DNA of 64,000 bases. Origin: Lentisphaerae bacterium ADurb.Bin242. Lineage in GTDB: Bacteria; Verrucomicrobiota; Lentisphaeria; Victivallales; UBA1829. The notes beneath the pieces were generated by a model. That model saw only the letters and a program-made list of their open reading frames with translations, was not told the origin of the DNA and searched no databases. The stretch lies in contig MWCA01000015.1 of NCBI GenBank assembly GCA_002069785.1, positions 1 through 64,000 of the forward strand, given 5' to 3'. This document shows positions 51,299 through 60,576 of this stretch, one piece after another. Position numbers and translations under genes: made by a program. Positions within the stretch are counted from its first letter, which is position 1, and each line of letters opens with the position of its first letter.

Positions 51299-53725
51299 AT
51301 GTTACAAAGAATGGCGTTTGGAATTCTCACGTTCTTATCGTTGTTTGCGTCGGGATTTGACTTTGCCGATCAGGGAAAACCCCTGTGCGTGATCGCAATT
51401 CCGGAACAGATGAATCAATTTGAAAATCTGGCATTGAAGGATCTACAGTCTTACCTTGAAAAAATGACAGGAGCCCCTTTTTCGGTTGTCCCTGAAAATA
51501 AAGTCAAAGGGGCCGCCGTTTATCTGGGACAGACCGAATATGCGAAGAAACACGGAGTTGATTTTTCGAAACTCGGAAAAGAAGAATGGGTTCTGAAGGA
51601 AAGCGGCAACAACCTGATCATAGCCGGAGGACGCCCCATTGGAACTTTTTACGGGGTATGGGCTCTCCTGAACAAGTCGGGGTGCTGGTCCCTTTCCATG
51701 GAACAGGATGCAGTTCCGAAATATTCGAAGCTGAGCATGAAAGGCCTGAATGAACAGAAAAGCCCGCGATTCGGCGGGCGGGTAATCTATGACGGGTTTG
51801 CCGTCAGTTCGACGATCATGGGAATTCCGGAAAAGGAAAAGAAGGCATACCAGATGTATCTGCTGCGGAATCATATCAACGGGAAACAGCATCGCCTGTT
51901 GATGCCGCTGTATCTTGGCGATCTGACGAATGTTTCCACGGAGCCGGCATGGCATACTCTTTGTCTGTATGTCGATCCCGGCATCTATTTCAAAACGCAT
52001 CCGGAATACTTCAGCATGAATGAAAAAGGACAGCGCGTCCGTCCGCACAGTTCCACAGCAGGAGGTTCTCTCTGTATGTCCAATGCGGATGTCAAGCGCA
52101 TCAGCCTGGAAAAGCTCCGGACATTCATAAAACAAGACCGGAAAAAATTTCCGAAGGAGGAATGGCCCATCCTCTATGATATAAGCGTGCTTGATCTTTT
52201 CCCTTACATCTGCTTATGTCCGGAGTGCCGGGCCATTGTCAAAGAAGAAGGCGGAGGCGAATTCGGACTGATGATGCGATATATCAATTTTGTTGCCGGG
52301 GAAATCGCAAAGGAATATCCCGACATTCTGATCCGGACCCTTGGATACGGACTGGCGAAAGTGAAAGAGGCAAAGACAAAACCGGCAAAGAATGTGATTC
52401 TGCAAGTTGCCGATAAATTTGTCTATTGCGACTATTTCCGTCCTCTTTCTCACAAGTTCAATGATCCGGCCCGGGAGACCTTTGAAGATTGCAGGAAAAC
52501 GGGAGCCCGCCTCGCTGTCTGGGATTATTGGAATATGTCCATGTATTTTGAACCGCCGCGGCTGGAAACCATTCTTGACACATTGCAGCCGGATATGCGT
52601 TACTTTGCCGGAATCGGCGTTGAAGCGTTATTTCTCGAGGCGGAAAGACACACGTACAAACCGCAGAATTTCATCGATCTGAATTATTTCATTGCCGCAA
52701 AACTGATGGTGAATCCCGAGGAAAATGTGGATAGACTGATGGATGTTTTCATGAACGGATATTATGGCGACGCCGCCCCGGAACTGAAAATCTTCATGAA
52801 TCAGTTGCGGGAAGGAATCAAAAAGTTTCCGAAACTTCAAAAAGGAATGAGTGTTGCCCAATGGGACTACATGACGCCGGAATTTCTGGTGGAGTCTTAC
52901 AAGCGGCTTAAGAAAGCGGCGGAAAAGACGCCCGAATCCTCTCTCCAGAGACGTCATGTGAATGATGAGCTTCTTCCTCTTTTGTGGCTGGTTGTGGAAA
53001 AACGCCTGCGTTATGAAAAAGTATTCCGGGATGCGGGAATCCGTATGGATACCCTCAAAAAGGAATGCTATGACTACAGCATGGCCCATCTTGCCCGGTA
53101 TAACGGGACAAAGCTGGATGCGCATTCTCCTTATGCGAAAACACGGAAGGATTTTCAAGAGGAATTTGCAAAAATTACAAACGTTCCTCTTCCCATCCCT
53201 CTGAAATTCGCAAAAGTTCCGGAAGAGAAAATACGGGTTTTCGGGAAATATCATTACATTCAGAAGCCCGATTATTACGCGCTTGTAGTGAAAGATCCCG
53301 ATTCTCCAACGGGAGAAGCCTTGAAAAGCGCAAATCCCAATCCGGCCAGTCATGGTGCGGAAACGGTTGTCCGGGATCCCAAGGGGAAATGGGCGTTTCG
53401 CGCCACGGAATTCGGGTACGGGACAAATTATGTGGTCGTCAAAAACATCCCGCAGGATGAAAAATACCATTGGTATAAAATGCCCAAAATAAAAATCGAT
53501 GAAAATGGTTCTTTCTATGGGCATGTCTGGTATATTCATCTGCCGCTCGGTTCCGCTTATCGGATTGATGACGGAACCTCCGATGAAAATGTATGGGACT
53601 GCTGGTTTTCCGCAAAATTTACAGGTCCGGCTTATGTAAAGGGCTCCAAAAAAGAAAATGCGGTCTGGCTGGATACCGTTGTTCTGGTGAAAGAGGATGC
53701 GGAAAGTTTGATTGCAAAAGAGTGA
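51299..53725 (+). CDS. Secreted DUF4838 domain protein (putative glycoside hydrolase)
   Basis: An 808-residue exported protein with a signal peptide (MLQRMAFGILTFLSLFASGF). It has an N-terminal alpha/beta domain (KDLQSYLEKMTGAPFSVVPE, YGVWALLNKSGCWSL) and a barrel-like core with ICLCPECRAIVKEEGG. A helical segment (LMVNPEENVDRLMDVFMNGYYG) precedes a C-terminal beta domain. Same family as 15757-18201 but clearly diverged. The activity is unproven; a hydrolase of complex glycans is expected. It ends with a good intrinsic terminator. Confidence 0.85.
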   Translation: MLQRMAFGILTFLSLFASGFDFADQGKPLCVIAIPEQMNQFENLALKDLQSYLEKMTGAPFSVVPENKVKGAAVYLGQTEYAKKHGVDFSKLGKEEWVLKESGNNLIIAGGRPIGTFYGVWALLNKSGCWSLSMEQDAVPKYSKLSMKGLNEQKSPRFGGRVIYDGFAVSSTIMGIPEKEKKAYQMYLLRNHINGKQHRLLMPLYLGDLTNVSTEPAWHTLCLYVDPGIYFKTHPEYFSMNEKGQRVRPHSSTAGGSLCMSNADVKRISLEKLRTFIKQDRKKFPKEEWPILYDISVLDLFPYICLCPECRAIVKEEGGGEFGLMMRYINFVAGEIAKEYPDILIRTLGYGLAKVKEAKTKPAKNVILQVADKFVYCDYFRPLSHKFNDPARETFEDCRKTGARLAVWDYWNMSMYFEPPRLETILDTLQPDMRYFAGIGVEALFLEAERHTYKPQNFIDLNYFIAAKLMVNPEENVDRLMDVFMNGYYGDAAPELKIFMNQLREGIKKFPKLQKGMSVAQWDYMTPEFLVESYKRLKKAAEKTPESSLQRRHVNDELLPLLWLVVEKRLRYEKVFRDAGIRMDTLKKECYDYSMAHLARYNGTKLDAHSPYAKTRKDFQEEFAKITNVPLPIPLKFAKVPEEKIRVFGKYHYIQKPDYYALVVKDPDSPTGEALKSANPNPASHGAETVVRDPKGKWAFRATEFGYGTNYVVVKNIPQDEKYHWYKMPKIKIDENGSFYGHVWYIHLPLGSAYRIDDGTSDENVWDCWFSAKFTGPAYVKGSKKENAVWLDTVVLVKEDAESLIAKE

Positions 53726-53740
53726 TGAGCCGGAAAATCT

Positions 53741-53770
53741 CCCCGGAGATGGAATATTTCCGGGGTTTTT
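53741..53770 (+). terminator. Intrinsic terminator after the DUF4838 gene
   Basis: CCCCGGA (53741-53747) pairs with TCCGGGG (53759-53765) and is followed directly by TTTTT. It lies 16 bases past the stop codon. This separates the pilin/PHP/DUF4838 set from the downstream DUF1015-kds-lpt block. Confidence 0.7.
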
Positions 53771-53871
53771 GCTCCTGCCGGAACGGAAAAGACAAAACGG
53801 TTGCAGAAACACGTTCGTCTTCCCCGGGAATTTTGACTTCTGATAAATATGGAAGAGTTCAGCTGCGGACA

Positions 53872-53934
53872 AAAGGCGATTATTCTTCGGTTCCGTACTT
53901 GAAGAATGACGTTTGAACGTGTATCTTTTCCGCT
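53872..53934 (+). ncRNA. Putative structured RNA element, copy B
   Basis: Second copy of the element at 47057-47119. Hairpin 1 is ATTCTTC (53882-53888) with GAAGAAT (53901-53907); hairpin 2 is ACGT with GTGT around TTGAAC (53913-53918). Five of the seven differences from copy A fall in stem positions and keep pairing or G-U wobble; both loops are unchanged. It lies 33 bases before the DUF1015 ATG. Confidence 0.5.
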
Positions 53935-53966
53935 GAATGAAAATCTTCAGTTCAGGAGTTGAAATC

Positions 53967-55199
53967 ATGGCTGTTTTTAACGCATTTCACGCACTGATGC
54001 CGCGTCCGGAGAAGGCGGCACAGGTTGCGGCGGTTCCATACGACGTGGTCAATACCGAGGAGGCCGCGGCCCTCGCCGAGGGCAATGACCTGAGTTTCCT
54101 CCGGGTTTCGCGGCCCGAAATCGAACTCCCCGCCGGAACCGATCTCTATTCGGACGAAGTCTATGCAAAGGCGGTGGCCAATTTCAAACGTCTGTGCAAA
54201 GCCGCTCCGCTGGAGGAAGACCCCGAAGCCAATCTGTATGTCTATTCCCTCAAGATGGGGGACCGGACGCAGACCGGCGTGGCCGGAGCCGCTTCCGTCG
54301 CCGATTATGACGCCGACATCATCAAGAAGCACGAGAAAACCCGTCGCGACAAGGAAGATGACCGCGCCCGTCACGTGATGGAGCTCCGCAACCATACCGG
54401 CCCCGTGTTCCTGACCTACCGTTCCAACGCGGAAATCGGCGCGATCGTCGATGAGATCAAGAAGGAGGCTCCATATTTCTCCTTCACCGCCGCCGACGGC
54501 ATCACCCACAAGCTCTGGAAGGCCGGTGCGGCCCGAAGCCAACGCCTTTCGAAGCTGTTCAATGACAAGGTTCCCTTCTTATATATCGCGGACGGGCATC
54601 ACCGCGCCGCCTCCGCTTCCCGTGCCGCAGCCGCCTGCCGTCAGGCGAATCCGTTCCACACCGGCCAAGAGGATTACAACTTTTTTCTCGCGGTGGCATT
54701 TCCCGCCGACGAGCTCCGGATTCTCCCTTATAATCGCGCTGTCAAGGACCTGAACGGCATGACCTCCGCCGAGTTCCTGAAAAAGCTCGGGGAAAAATTC
54801 ACCATTGTCCCTGCCGCTGCTCCCGAACCGGCGAAAGGCGGACAGTTCTGCATGTATCTGGACGGCAAATGGAGCTTGCTGACGCCGAAGTTCGACATTT
54901 CCAAATTGGGCGTGATCGAGCGTCTGGATGTGAGCATCCTTCAGGACAATGTGCTGGCGCCGCTGCTGGGGATCGGCGATCCGCGCACCAGCAAGCGGAT
55001 CGATTTCATCGGAGGAATCCGCGGGACGAAGGAACTCGAAAAAGTGGTTTCCCAGGGAAAGGCCGCCGCGGCGTTTTCCATGTATCCGACCACGGTGGAG
55101 CAGCTGATGGACATTGCGGACGCCGGGAAAATCATGCCTCCGAAGTCCACCTGGTTCGAGCCGAAACTGCGCGACGGTCTGGTGACCCATCATTTTTAA
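53967..55199 (+). CDS. DUF1015 family protein
   Basis: A 410-residue DUF1015 protein. It starts AVFNAFHALMPRPEKAAQVA, has an AAVPYDVVNTEEA segment, and at mid-protein YIADGHHRAASASRAAA; the DGHHR motif resembles ParB-like small-molecule kinases. The C-terminus has KRIDFIGGIRGTKELEK. AGGAG before the ATG at 53967 fixes the start. Function is not established; the family often sits near serine or lipopolysaccharide genes. It begins a plus-strand run into kdsB, 15 bases on, and has copy B of the hairpin element in its leader. Confidence 0.85.
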   Translation: MAVFNAFHALMPRPEKAAQVAAVPYDVVNTEEAAALAEGNDLSFLRVSRPEIELPAGTDLYSDEVYAKAVANFKRLCKAAPLEEDPEANLYVYSLKMGDRTQTGVAGAASVADYDADIIKKHEKTRRDKEDDRARHVMELRNHTGPVFLTYRSNAEIGAIVDEIKKEAPYFSFTAADGITHKLWKAGAARSQRLSKLFNDKVPFLYIADGHHRAASASRAAAACRQANPFHTGQEDYNFFLAVAFPADELRILPYNRAVKDLNGMTSAEFLKKLGEKFTIVPAAAPEPAKGGQFCMYLDGKWSLLTPKFDISKLGVIERLDVSILQDNVLAPLLGIGDPRTSKRIDFIGGIRGTKELEKVVSQGKAAAAFSMYPTTVEQLMDIADAGKIMPPKSTWFEPKLRDGLVTHHF

Positions 55200-55214
55200 G
55201 CGGAGAAAACGGAA

Positions 55215-55918
55215 ATGTCTGTAAAGAGTCTGGCCGTGATTCCCGCGAGATTCGCCAGTACGCGGTTCCCCGGGAAAGTGCTTGCCCCGCTGGGCGGAAA
55301 ACCCATCATCCGGCATGTCTGGGAGCGCGCGGTCCGGTCCAGGGCGGACGAGGTGGTGGTGGCCGTGGACGATCCGAAGGTGTTCGACGCGGTCAGGGCC
55401 TTCGGCGGGAATGCCGTCATGACGGCGAAAAACCATCCGACCGGGTCGGACCGGATCTGGGAAGTCGCGGCCAAAAGCGACGCCGAAGCAATCATCAACA
55501 TCCAGGGAGACGAACCGTTTGTCAAGCCGGAAGTCATCGATTCCCTGATCGATGCGATCAGCGCGAAAGACGCGCCGGAGATGGCGACCGTGGCGGTGCC
55601 CTGTCCCCGGGCTGAATTCGAGAACAATCCCAACATCGTGAAGGCGGTTTTTTCCGCGGACTTCGATGCGCTTTACTTCAGCCGCTCGATGATTCCGTTC
55701 CTGCGCACCGGCGGGGCGCGCTTGAGCGCTTCGTCTCCCTGCCGGAAGGGCGTCTGGAGCAGTGCGAGCGTCTGGAGCAGCTGCGGGCTCTGGAGAACGG
55801 AATGCGCATTAAAGTGATCGTCACGAGTTATGCCAGCATCGGGATCGACACCCCGGAAGAGCTTGTCAAGGCGGAAGAATTTCTGGCAAATCTGAACAGG
55901 AAAGGAAATCCATCATGA
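55215..55918 (+). pseudogene. kdsB: kdsB, CMP-Kdo synthetase, with internal deletion and frameshift
   Basis: The first ~170 codons are a normal CMP-Kdo synthetase (AVIPARFASTRFPGK, NHPTGSDRIWEVA, NIQGDEPFV, ALYFSRSMIPF). Near 55712-55722 the family segment that should read like RHIGIYGYRR is missing. The rest ([39 protein letters not shown]) continues in another frame to a TGA at 55918 that overlaps the kdsA ATG by 4 bases. The interval is 704 bases, not a multiple of three. As read, the frame ends at 55817 with a nonsense tail. Since kdsA, kdsC and lptABC are intact, an assembly error should be considered along with a real lesion. Confidence 0.85.
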
Positions 55919-56736
55919 AAACGGTAAAAATCGGGGATCATGTCGTCGGAGGCTCCCAGTTTACGCTGATCGGAGGCCCGTGCGTGGTGGAAAGCCGGGA
56001 TATCTGTTTCAAGATCGCCGAATTCCTGAAGGAACTCTGCGAATCGAAAGGGGTTTTCTATATTTTCAAGGCATCGTTCGACAAGGCGAACCGTTCCTCC
56101 GGGGGATCGTTCCGGGGGAAGGGGATGGAATACGGACTGGAAATCCTGCATGCCGTCCGGGATCATTTCAAGATTCCGGTGCTGACGGACATTCATGAGT
56201 CGGACCAGGCGGGCCGTGCCGCGGAAGTGGTGGATGTGCTTCAGATTCCGGCGTTTCTGTGCCGCCAGACCGATCTCCTGGTCGCCGCCGCGAAAACGGG
56301 GCTGCCCGTCAATGTGAAAAAAGGGCAGTTCATGGCGCCGGAGGACATGAACGGGGTGGTCGACAAGCTGGAGGGCGCCTGCTGCAAGAGCCTGATGCTG
56401 ACGGAACGGGGGACTTCTTTCGGGTACCACAATCTGGTGGTGGACATGCGTTCTCTCCAGACGCTGCGTTCGTTCGGGTATCCCGTGGTATTCGACGCGA
56501 CCCATTCGGTCCAGCTTCCGGGCGGGCTGGGAAATGCTTCCGGCGGACAGCGTGAATTCATTCCGATTCTGGCCCGTTCCGCCGCGGCGGCCGGAATCGA
56601 CGCCATCTTCATGGAGGTTCATCCGAATCCCGAAAAGGCTCTCTCGGACGGGCCGAACTCCCTGCGTTTCAAGGATGCGCGGAAAGTGATCGACGAGGTG
56701 TTGGCTGTTCATGAGCTTATCGGAAAAATGTGCTGA
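55915..56736 (+). CDS. kdsA: 3-deoxy-8-phosphooctulonate synthase KdsA
   Basis: A 273-residue aldolase that joins phosphoenolpyruvate and arabinose 5-phosphate to make Kdo 8-phosphate. Motifs: [62 protein letters not shown] and [12 protein letters not shown]. Normal length. It overlaps kdsB and kdsC, so the block is translationally coupled. It acts in the cytoplasm in inner-core lipopolysaccharide synthesis. Confidence 0.95.
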   Translation: MKTVKIGDHVVGGSQFTLIGGPCVVESRDICFKIAEFLKELCESKGVFYIFKASFDKANRSSGGSFRGKGMEYGLEILHAVRDHFKIPVLTDIHESDQAGRAAEVVDVLQIPAFLCRQTDLLVAAAKTGLPVNVKKGQFMAPEDMNGVVDKLEGACCKSLMLTERGTSFGYHNLVVDMRSLQTLRSFGYPVVFDATHSVQLPGGLGNASGGQREFIPILARSAAAAGIDAIFMEVHPNPEKALSDGPNSLRFKDARKVIDEVLAVHELIGKMC

Positions 56737-57235
56737 AATCACCGCCATCGTCCTGGATGTGGACGGCGTGCTGACGGACGGAATGATCGGATACGGAGGG
56801 AACTCCTCCGGGGAGATCAAGTTCTTCCATGTGCGCGACGGACACGGCATCAAGCTGGCGCAGCGGGCCGGGCTGCGGGTCGGAATCCTGTCCGGCCGGC
56901 AGTCCGAGGCCAACCGCATCCGCGCGGAAGAGCTCAAACTGGATTTTCTGTATGAAAACATCAAGGACAAAGACGCCGGATTCACCCGTTTTCTGGAAGA
57001 GCAGCACTTGAAGGCGGAACAGTGCATGTATATCGGCGACGACGTGGTGGATGCGCGCCCGATGAGCCGCTGCGGCGTGGCCGTGGCGGTCGGGGACGCC
57101 GTTGCGGAGCTGGACAAGGTCTGCGATTTCCGCACCCGGGCGGGCGGCGGACGCGGAGCGGTGCGCGAGGCCATTGAATTTTTATTGAAGGAACAAGGCA
57201 AATGGGAACAGCTCATGCAAAGATATTTTTCCTGA
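56711..57235 (+). CDS. kdsC: 3-deoxy-manno-octulosonate-8-phosphatase KdsC
   Basis: A 174-residue C0-type HAD phosphatase: [11 protein letters not shown] (nucleophile Asp), [25 protein letters not shown], and [10 protein letters not shown]. It removes phosphate from Kdo 8-phosphate. The length is typical of the tetrameric KdsC family. It overlaps kdsA by 26 bases and lptC by 34. Confidence 0.93.
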   Translation: MSLSEKCAEITAIVLDVDGVLTDGMIGYGGNSSGEIKFFHVRDGHGIKLAQRAGLRVGILSGRQSEANRIRAEELKLDFLYENIKDKDAGFTRFLEEQHLKAEQCMYIGDDVVDARPMSRCGVAVAVGDAVAELDKVCDFRTRAGGGRGAVREAIEFLLKEQGKWEQLMQRYFS

Positions 57236-57810
57236 TCCTGCTGTCGGCTGTGCTGTCGGCGGGAACGGGTCTGCGTGCCGACGACGGAACCGGCTCCTCC
57301 GCCTCCCTGACCAATTTCGCACTTCCGGAATACAGCGGCAAGGACAACCGCCTTCAATTCATCCTCTACGGAGAAAAGGCCTCGAACCTCGGGACACAGG
57401 TTTATCTGACCAATCCGAAGATCGACCTGGTCAACGACAACGTGAAGGACATCAACGAGGTGATCTCGCTGGCGGACGAAACGCCCTATCCGCTGACTCT
57501 TCCGGCCGACAAGGTGGCGGAATACTGGGTCGGGAAGTCCCACTGCCGGGCGCTTTTCTTTTCCCAGGACGCCGAATATGACAAGAACACGCGTCTGCTC
57601 AAGAGCGATTCGCCGGTTTATTTCCGTTCGCGCGAGATTGCCGTCAACGGCGTGGGTTTCGATGCGGACTACAACCGTAAATTCATTCATATCCGGAACA
57701 AAGTCCGGATGGTGATCTATCCCGATATGAGAAAAAGATCCGGCATTCCTTCCAGAAACGCCGGTGAATCCAAACCGGAACTCCCCAAACCAGGAGGAAA
57801 CATAAAATGA
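57202..57810 (+). CDS. lptC: LptC-like lipopolysaccharide export protein
   Basis: A 202-residue protein with an N-terminal hydrophobic segment ([15 protein letters not shown]) and a beta-rich periplasmic domain in the LptC style, including LLKSDSPVYFRSREIAVNGV and VGFDADYN with IRNKVRMVIYP. LptC passes lipopolysaccharide from the LptBFG transporter to LptA. Similarity is structural and positional rather than strong in sequence, but its place between kdsC and lptA (4-base overlap) supports the call. AGGA lies upstream of the ATG. Confidence 0.82.
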   Translation: MGTAHAKIFFLILLSAVLSAGTGLRADDGTGSSASLTNFALPEYSGKDNRLQFILYGEKASNLGTQVYLTNPKIDLVNDNVKDINEVISLADETPYPLTLPADKVAEYWVGKSHCRALFFSQDAEYDKNTRLLKSDSPVYFRSREIAVNGVGFDADYNRKFIHIRNKVRMVIYPDMRKRSGIPSRNAGESKPELPKPGGNIK

Positions 57811-58457
57811 GATTCTTTTTTACCAGAAAAATCGTTACGGCGGCATTCCTGCTCTGCGCCCTGCTGTTCTGCGTCGATTCGTTCGCACAGCTGGGCCCGA
57901 TGTTCGACACCTCCCGGCGGAGCCGGAAAGAGAAGGGGGATTCCCCCACCACGATCAGCGCGGATTCCATGGACCTGGACATTGCCAACGACAAGGCAAT
58001 CCTTCTCGGAAACGTGGATGTCCGGGACCCCGAGATGACCATCAAATGCCGCAAGATGATCATTTACCTCGGCAAAACGGAAAAAGCGCCGGCCGCGGAA
58101 AACGCCAAGCCGGAAAACAAGAATAATCCCTCGGAGACCGGAGAAAAAAAATCCGGCGCCTCCGATCCGCAGAGCGAACAGGCCGGGAAGGAAGTGATCC
58201 AGATCGACTGCATCGGGGATGTCGTCATCACCCGTGCCGCCGCCGCGGGGGTGAAAGACCTCCAGCAGGCATTCGCCGGAAAAGCGGTTTACATGCTCAA
58301 GGATGACACGATTACCCTGACCGAGGATCCGGTGGTGGTGAACGGTCCGACCCGTATGGTGGGCGAAACCCTCGTTCTGAACACGAAAACCGAACGGGTT
58401 ATTGTTGTGAAGGGAGTCATCAACACCAAGGGCGCCGTATTGCAGAGCCCCCAATAA
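57807..58457 (+). CDS. lptA: LptA-like lipopolysaccharide bridge protein
   Basis: A 216-residue periplasmic OstA/LptA protein with a signal peptide (VTAAFLLCALLFCVDSFA). The beta-jellyroll repeats include TTISADSMDLDIANDKAILL and AVYMLKDDTITLTEDPVVVNG with VLNTKTERVIV. A Lys/Glu/Pro-rich insertion (about 90-135) interrupts the fold and is unusual. LptA forms the bridge that carries lipopolysaccharide across the periplasm. Coupled to lptC by a 4-base overlap and followed by lptB. Confidence 0.88.
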   Translation: MRFFFTRKIVTAAFLLCALLFCVDSFAQLGPMFDTSRRSRKEKGDSPTTISADSMDLDIANDKAILLGNVDVRDPEMTIKCRKMIIYLGKTEKAPAAENAKPENKNNPSETGEKKSGASDPQSEQAGKEVIQIDCIGDVVITRAAAAGVKDLQQAFAGKAVYMLKDDTITLTEDPVVVNGPTRMVGETLVLNTKTERVIVVKGVINTKGAVLQSPQ

Positions 58458-58466
58458 GGACGGGAG

Positions 58467-59210
58467 ATGCCGACTATGCCGGAAGAAGAACATTTGCTGG
58501 ACGCCCGCGGGCTGATGAAGTCGTACCATGGAAGGCGTGTCGTCAATGACGCCAACATCTATGTGCGCCGGGGCGAAGTAGTTGGAATCCTGGGCCCCAA
58601 CGGCGCCGGGAAAACGACCAGTTTCTATATGATCACCGGGCTGATCAAACCGGATGCCGGGCAAATCTTTTTCAAGGGAGTCGATGTCTCCCAGCAGCCG
58701 ATGTATGTGCGGTCCCGCATGGGAATGGGATACCTGGCGCAGGACGCGTCCATTTTCCGCAAACTGACGGTGGAACAGAACATTTACGCGATCCTGGAGA
58801 CGCTGGCCATTTCCCGCAAGGAACGCAAGGAGCGTCTCCACCAGCTTCTGGAGGAGCTCGCCCTCACGCACCTGGCCAAGCAGAAGGCCATGACCTTGAG
58901 CGGCGGAGAGCGCCGCCGTCTCGAGATTACCCGTGCGCTCGTGACGAACCCCGCCTTCATTCTCCTGGATGAACCGTTCAGCGGCGTCGACCCGAAGGCG
59001 GTCTACGAAGTGCAGCAGATCATCGAACAGCTCAAGAGCCGGAACATGGGCATCCTGATTACCGACCACAATGTCCGCGAAACGCTTTCGTGCGTAGACC
59101 GGGCATACCTGATGAGCCAGGGAACCATCGTCTGCGAAGGCGACAGCAATTTCCTCGTCAACGACGAGAAGGCGCGGGAAGTCTATCTCGGCCCCCGTTT
59201 CACCATGTAA
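58467..59210 (+). CDS. lptB: Lipopolysaccharide ABC transporter ATPase LptB
   Basis: A 247-residue ABC ATPase with Walker A GPNGAGKTT, signature LSGGERRRLEITRAL, Walker B FILLDEPFSGVDP and the LptB-specific ITDHNVRETL. It powers lipopolysaccharide extraction with LptFG, which are not in the window. It lies 9 bases after lptA. Ordinary length and motifs. Confidence 0.95.
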   Translation: MPTMPEEEHLLDARGLMKSYHGRRVVNDANIYVRRGEVVGILGPNGAGKTTSFYMITGLIKPDAGQIFFKGVDVSQQPMYVRSRMGMGYLAQDASIFRKLTVEQNIYAILETLAISRKERKERLHQLLEELALTHLAKQKAMTLSGGERRRLEITRALVTNPAFILLDEPFSGVDPKAVYEVQQIIEQLKSRNMGILITDHNVRETLSCVDRAYLMSQGTIVCEGDSNFLVNDEKAREVYLGPRFTM

Positions 59211-59249
59211 CCCCGAAAGGATCGTTGCGGAGGCGGAACAGATCATAAA

Positions 59250-60548
59250 ATGGGTTATGCGGCACAACTGACCGGAAAAGAACGGAGAAAAGCTCGTTTC
59301 AATGCCATCGCATCCGCGTGGTGCGGATGCGTTTCCGAACTGATGCTGGATGGAAATGCCATCATCATTCTTTATATAACAATGCTGGGAGGAGACGACA
59401 CCTTTTCCATGTTCTCCACCAGCATCACCGGCATCGCGTATGTGCTTCTTCTGATTCCGTCCGCCGGGCTTTCGGACCGGATCGGACTCAAACGTTCCAA
59501 CACGATCGCCTGTTATGTGGGAGCGGCCTCCTTTGTCGGACTGGCACTGGTTCCGCTGGCGGGTCCGGCGGCCCGGTATCTGGCGATCGGCTTCATCTTT
59601 CTCTACTGTCTCTCGCGGCCCCTGTATGTTTCCGTCTGGTTCCCCCTGCTGGACAATTTTCTGCGCCCCGCCGACCGGGGACGTTTTTTCAGCCGGATGC
59701 GTTTTTCCTATATGATCCTCAATACGCTGCTCTTTTTCGGGCTGGGCCTTGTCATGGGAAAGAACCCGCCCGTGTGGATTCTTCAGGTTTCGATCGCCAT
59801 CGGGGGACTCCTGGTGCTGGGAAGGCTCTACTTCATGAACAAACTGCCCGTCGACCCGAAACTCGGGACAAGCGCCTCCTACGACCTGAAAAAGGCCTTC
59901 GACATTTCCGTGAAAAACGCGCCGCTGGTGGGATTTTCAATCTACTCCTGTTTCCTGAGCGCGGCCGTCTGCTCGACCCTTCCCCTGAGCATCATTTACC
60001 TGAAAAATCACCTCAAGGTCACGGCCGACATCATCATGATCATTACCGCCGTTTCGATGGCGGCTTTGATCGTCGGATATTACTTTTCGGGGACTCTGCT
60101 GCGGAAACTGGGCACGAAACGGATGGTGGTTCTGATTCACGTCACCTACATGCTGGTTCCGTTCGGCCTCTTCTTCTGCAACAACAACCAGACCGGAACC
60201 GTCATTGCCATTGCGGCCCTTCAGTTCGTCTACAACTACAACTTCGCGTGCTTCAACGTGCTTTTCGCCTCGGAAATGCTGGCGCTGGCCCGGCCGGGCA
60301 ACAAAACCATGGCCATGGCCTTCTGCAACACTTTTTCCAGCGGGGGCGCGGCGATGGGGCGAATCGTCACCAGCCTGCTCCTCGGCAGCGGGATGCTGGC
60401 CTCCGAATGGATGTTCCGCGGCACGAAGATATGCTACTTCCAGAGTATGTTTCTGATCTACTCGTTTTCCGCCGCCCTGTGCCTTCTGCTCCTGTTCCTG
60501 GTGCCGGCGGTCGTGCCCAGGCATGAGGACTACTACGAGCCGAACTGA
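59250..60548 (+). CDS. MFS transporter
   Basis: A 432-residue integral membrane protein with about 12 hydrophobic segments and an MFS loop GLSDRIGLKRSNT between helices 2 and 3. The end is YYEPN. Near the start a Cys-rich turn (SAWCGCVSELM) is unusual. Its substrate is unknown; its place between lptB and the nag genes allows a sugar or amino-sugar role but gives no proof. It lies 39 bases after lptB, with GCGGAGG before the ATG. Confidence 0.85.
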   Translation: MGYAAQLTGKERRKARFNAIASAWCGCVSELMLDGNAIIILYITMLGGDDTFSMFSTSITGIAYVLLLIPSAGLSDRIGLKRSNTIACYVGAASFVGLALVPLAGPAARYLAIGFIFLYCLSRPLYVSVWFPLLDNFLRPADRGRFFSRMRFSYMILNTLLFFGLGLVMGKNPPVWILQVSIAIGGLLVLGRLYFMNKLPVDPKLGTSASYDLKKAFDISVKNAPLVGFSIYSCFLSAAVCSTLPLSIIYLKNHLKVTADIIMIITAVSMAALIVGYYFSGTLLRKLGTKRMVVLIHVTYMLVPFGLFFCNNNQTGTVIAIAALQFVYNYNFACFNVLFASEMLALARPGNKTMAMAFCNTFSSGGAAMGRIVTSLLLGSGMLASEWMFRGTKICYFQSMFLIYSFSAALCLLLLFLVPAVVPRHEDYYEPN

Positions 60549-60550
60549 GC

Positions 60551-60570
60551 CGCCGGAGATTTTCCCGGCG
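60551..60570. terminator. GC-rich stem-loop between convergent genes
   Basis: CGCCGG / CCGGCG with an 8-base loop sits in the 28-base gap between the MFS gene and nagA, without a T-run on either strand. A weak terminator or boundary hairpin. Confidence 0.3.
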
Positions 60571-60576
60571 CCGGTT

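Noticed and set aside
59308..59330. Perfect 9-bp hairpin GCATCCGC / GCGGATGC near the start of the MFS gene, resembling the dyad at 31.6 kb
   Set aside because: It lies within a clear coding sequence, the centre differs, and it is not near a promoter; probably chance.
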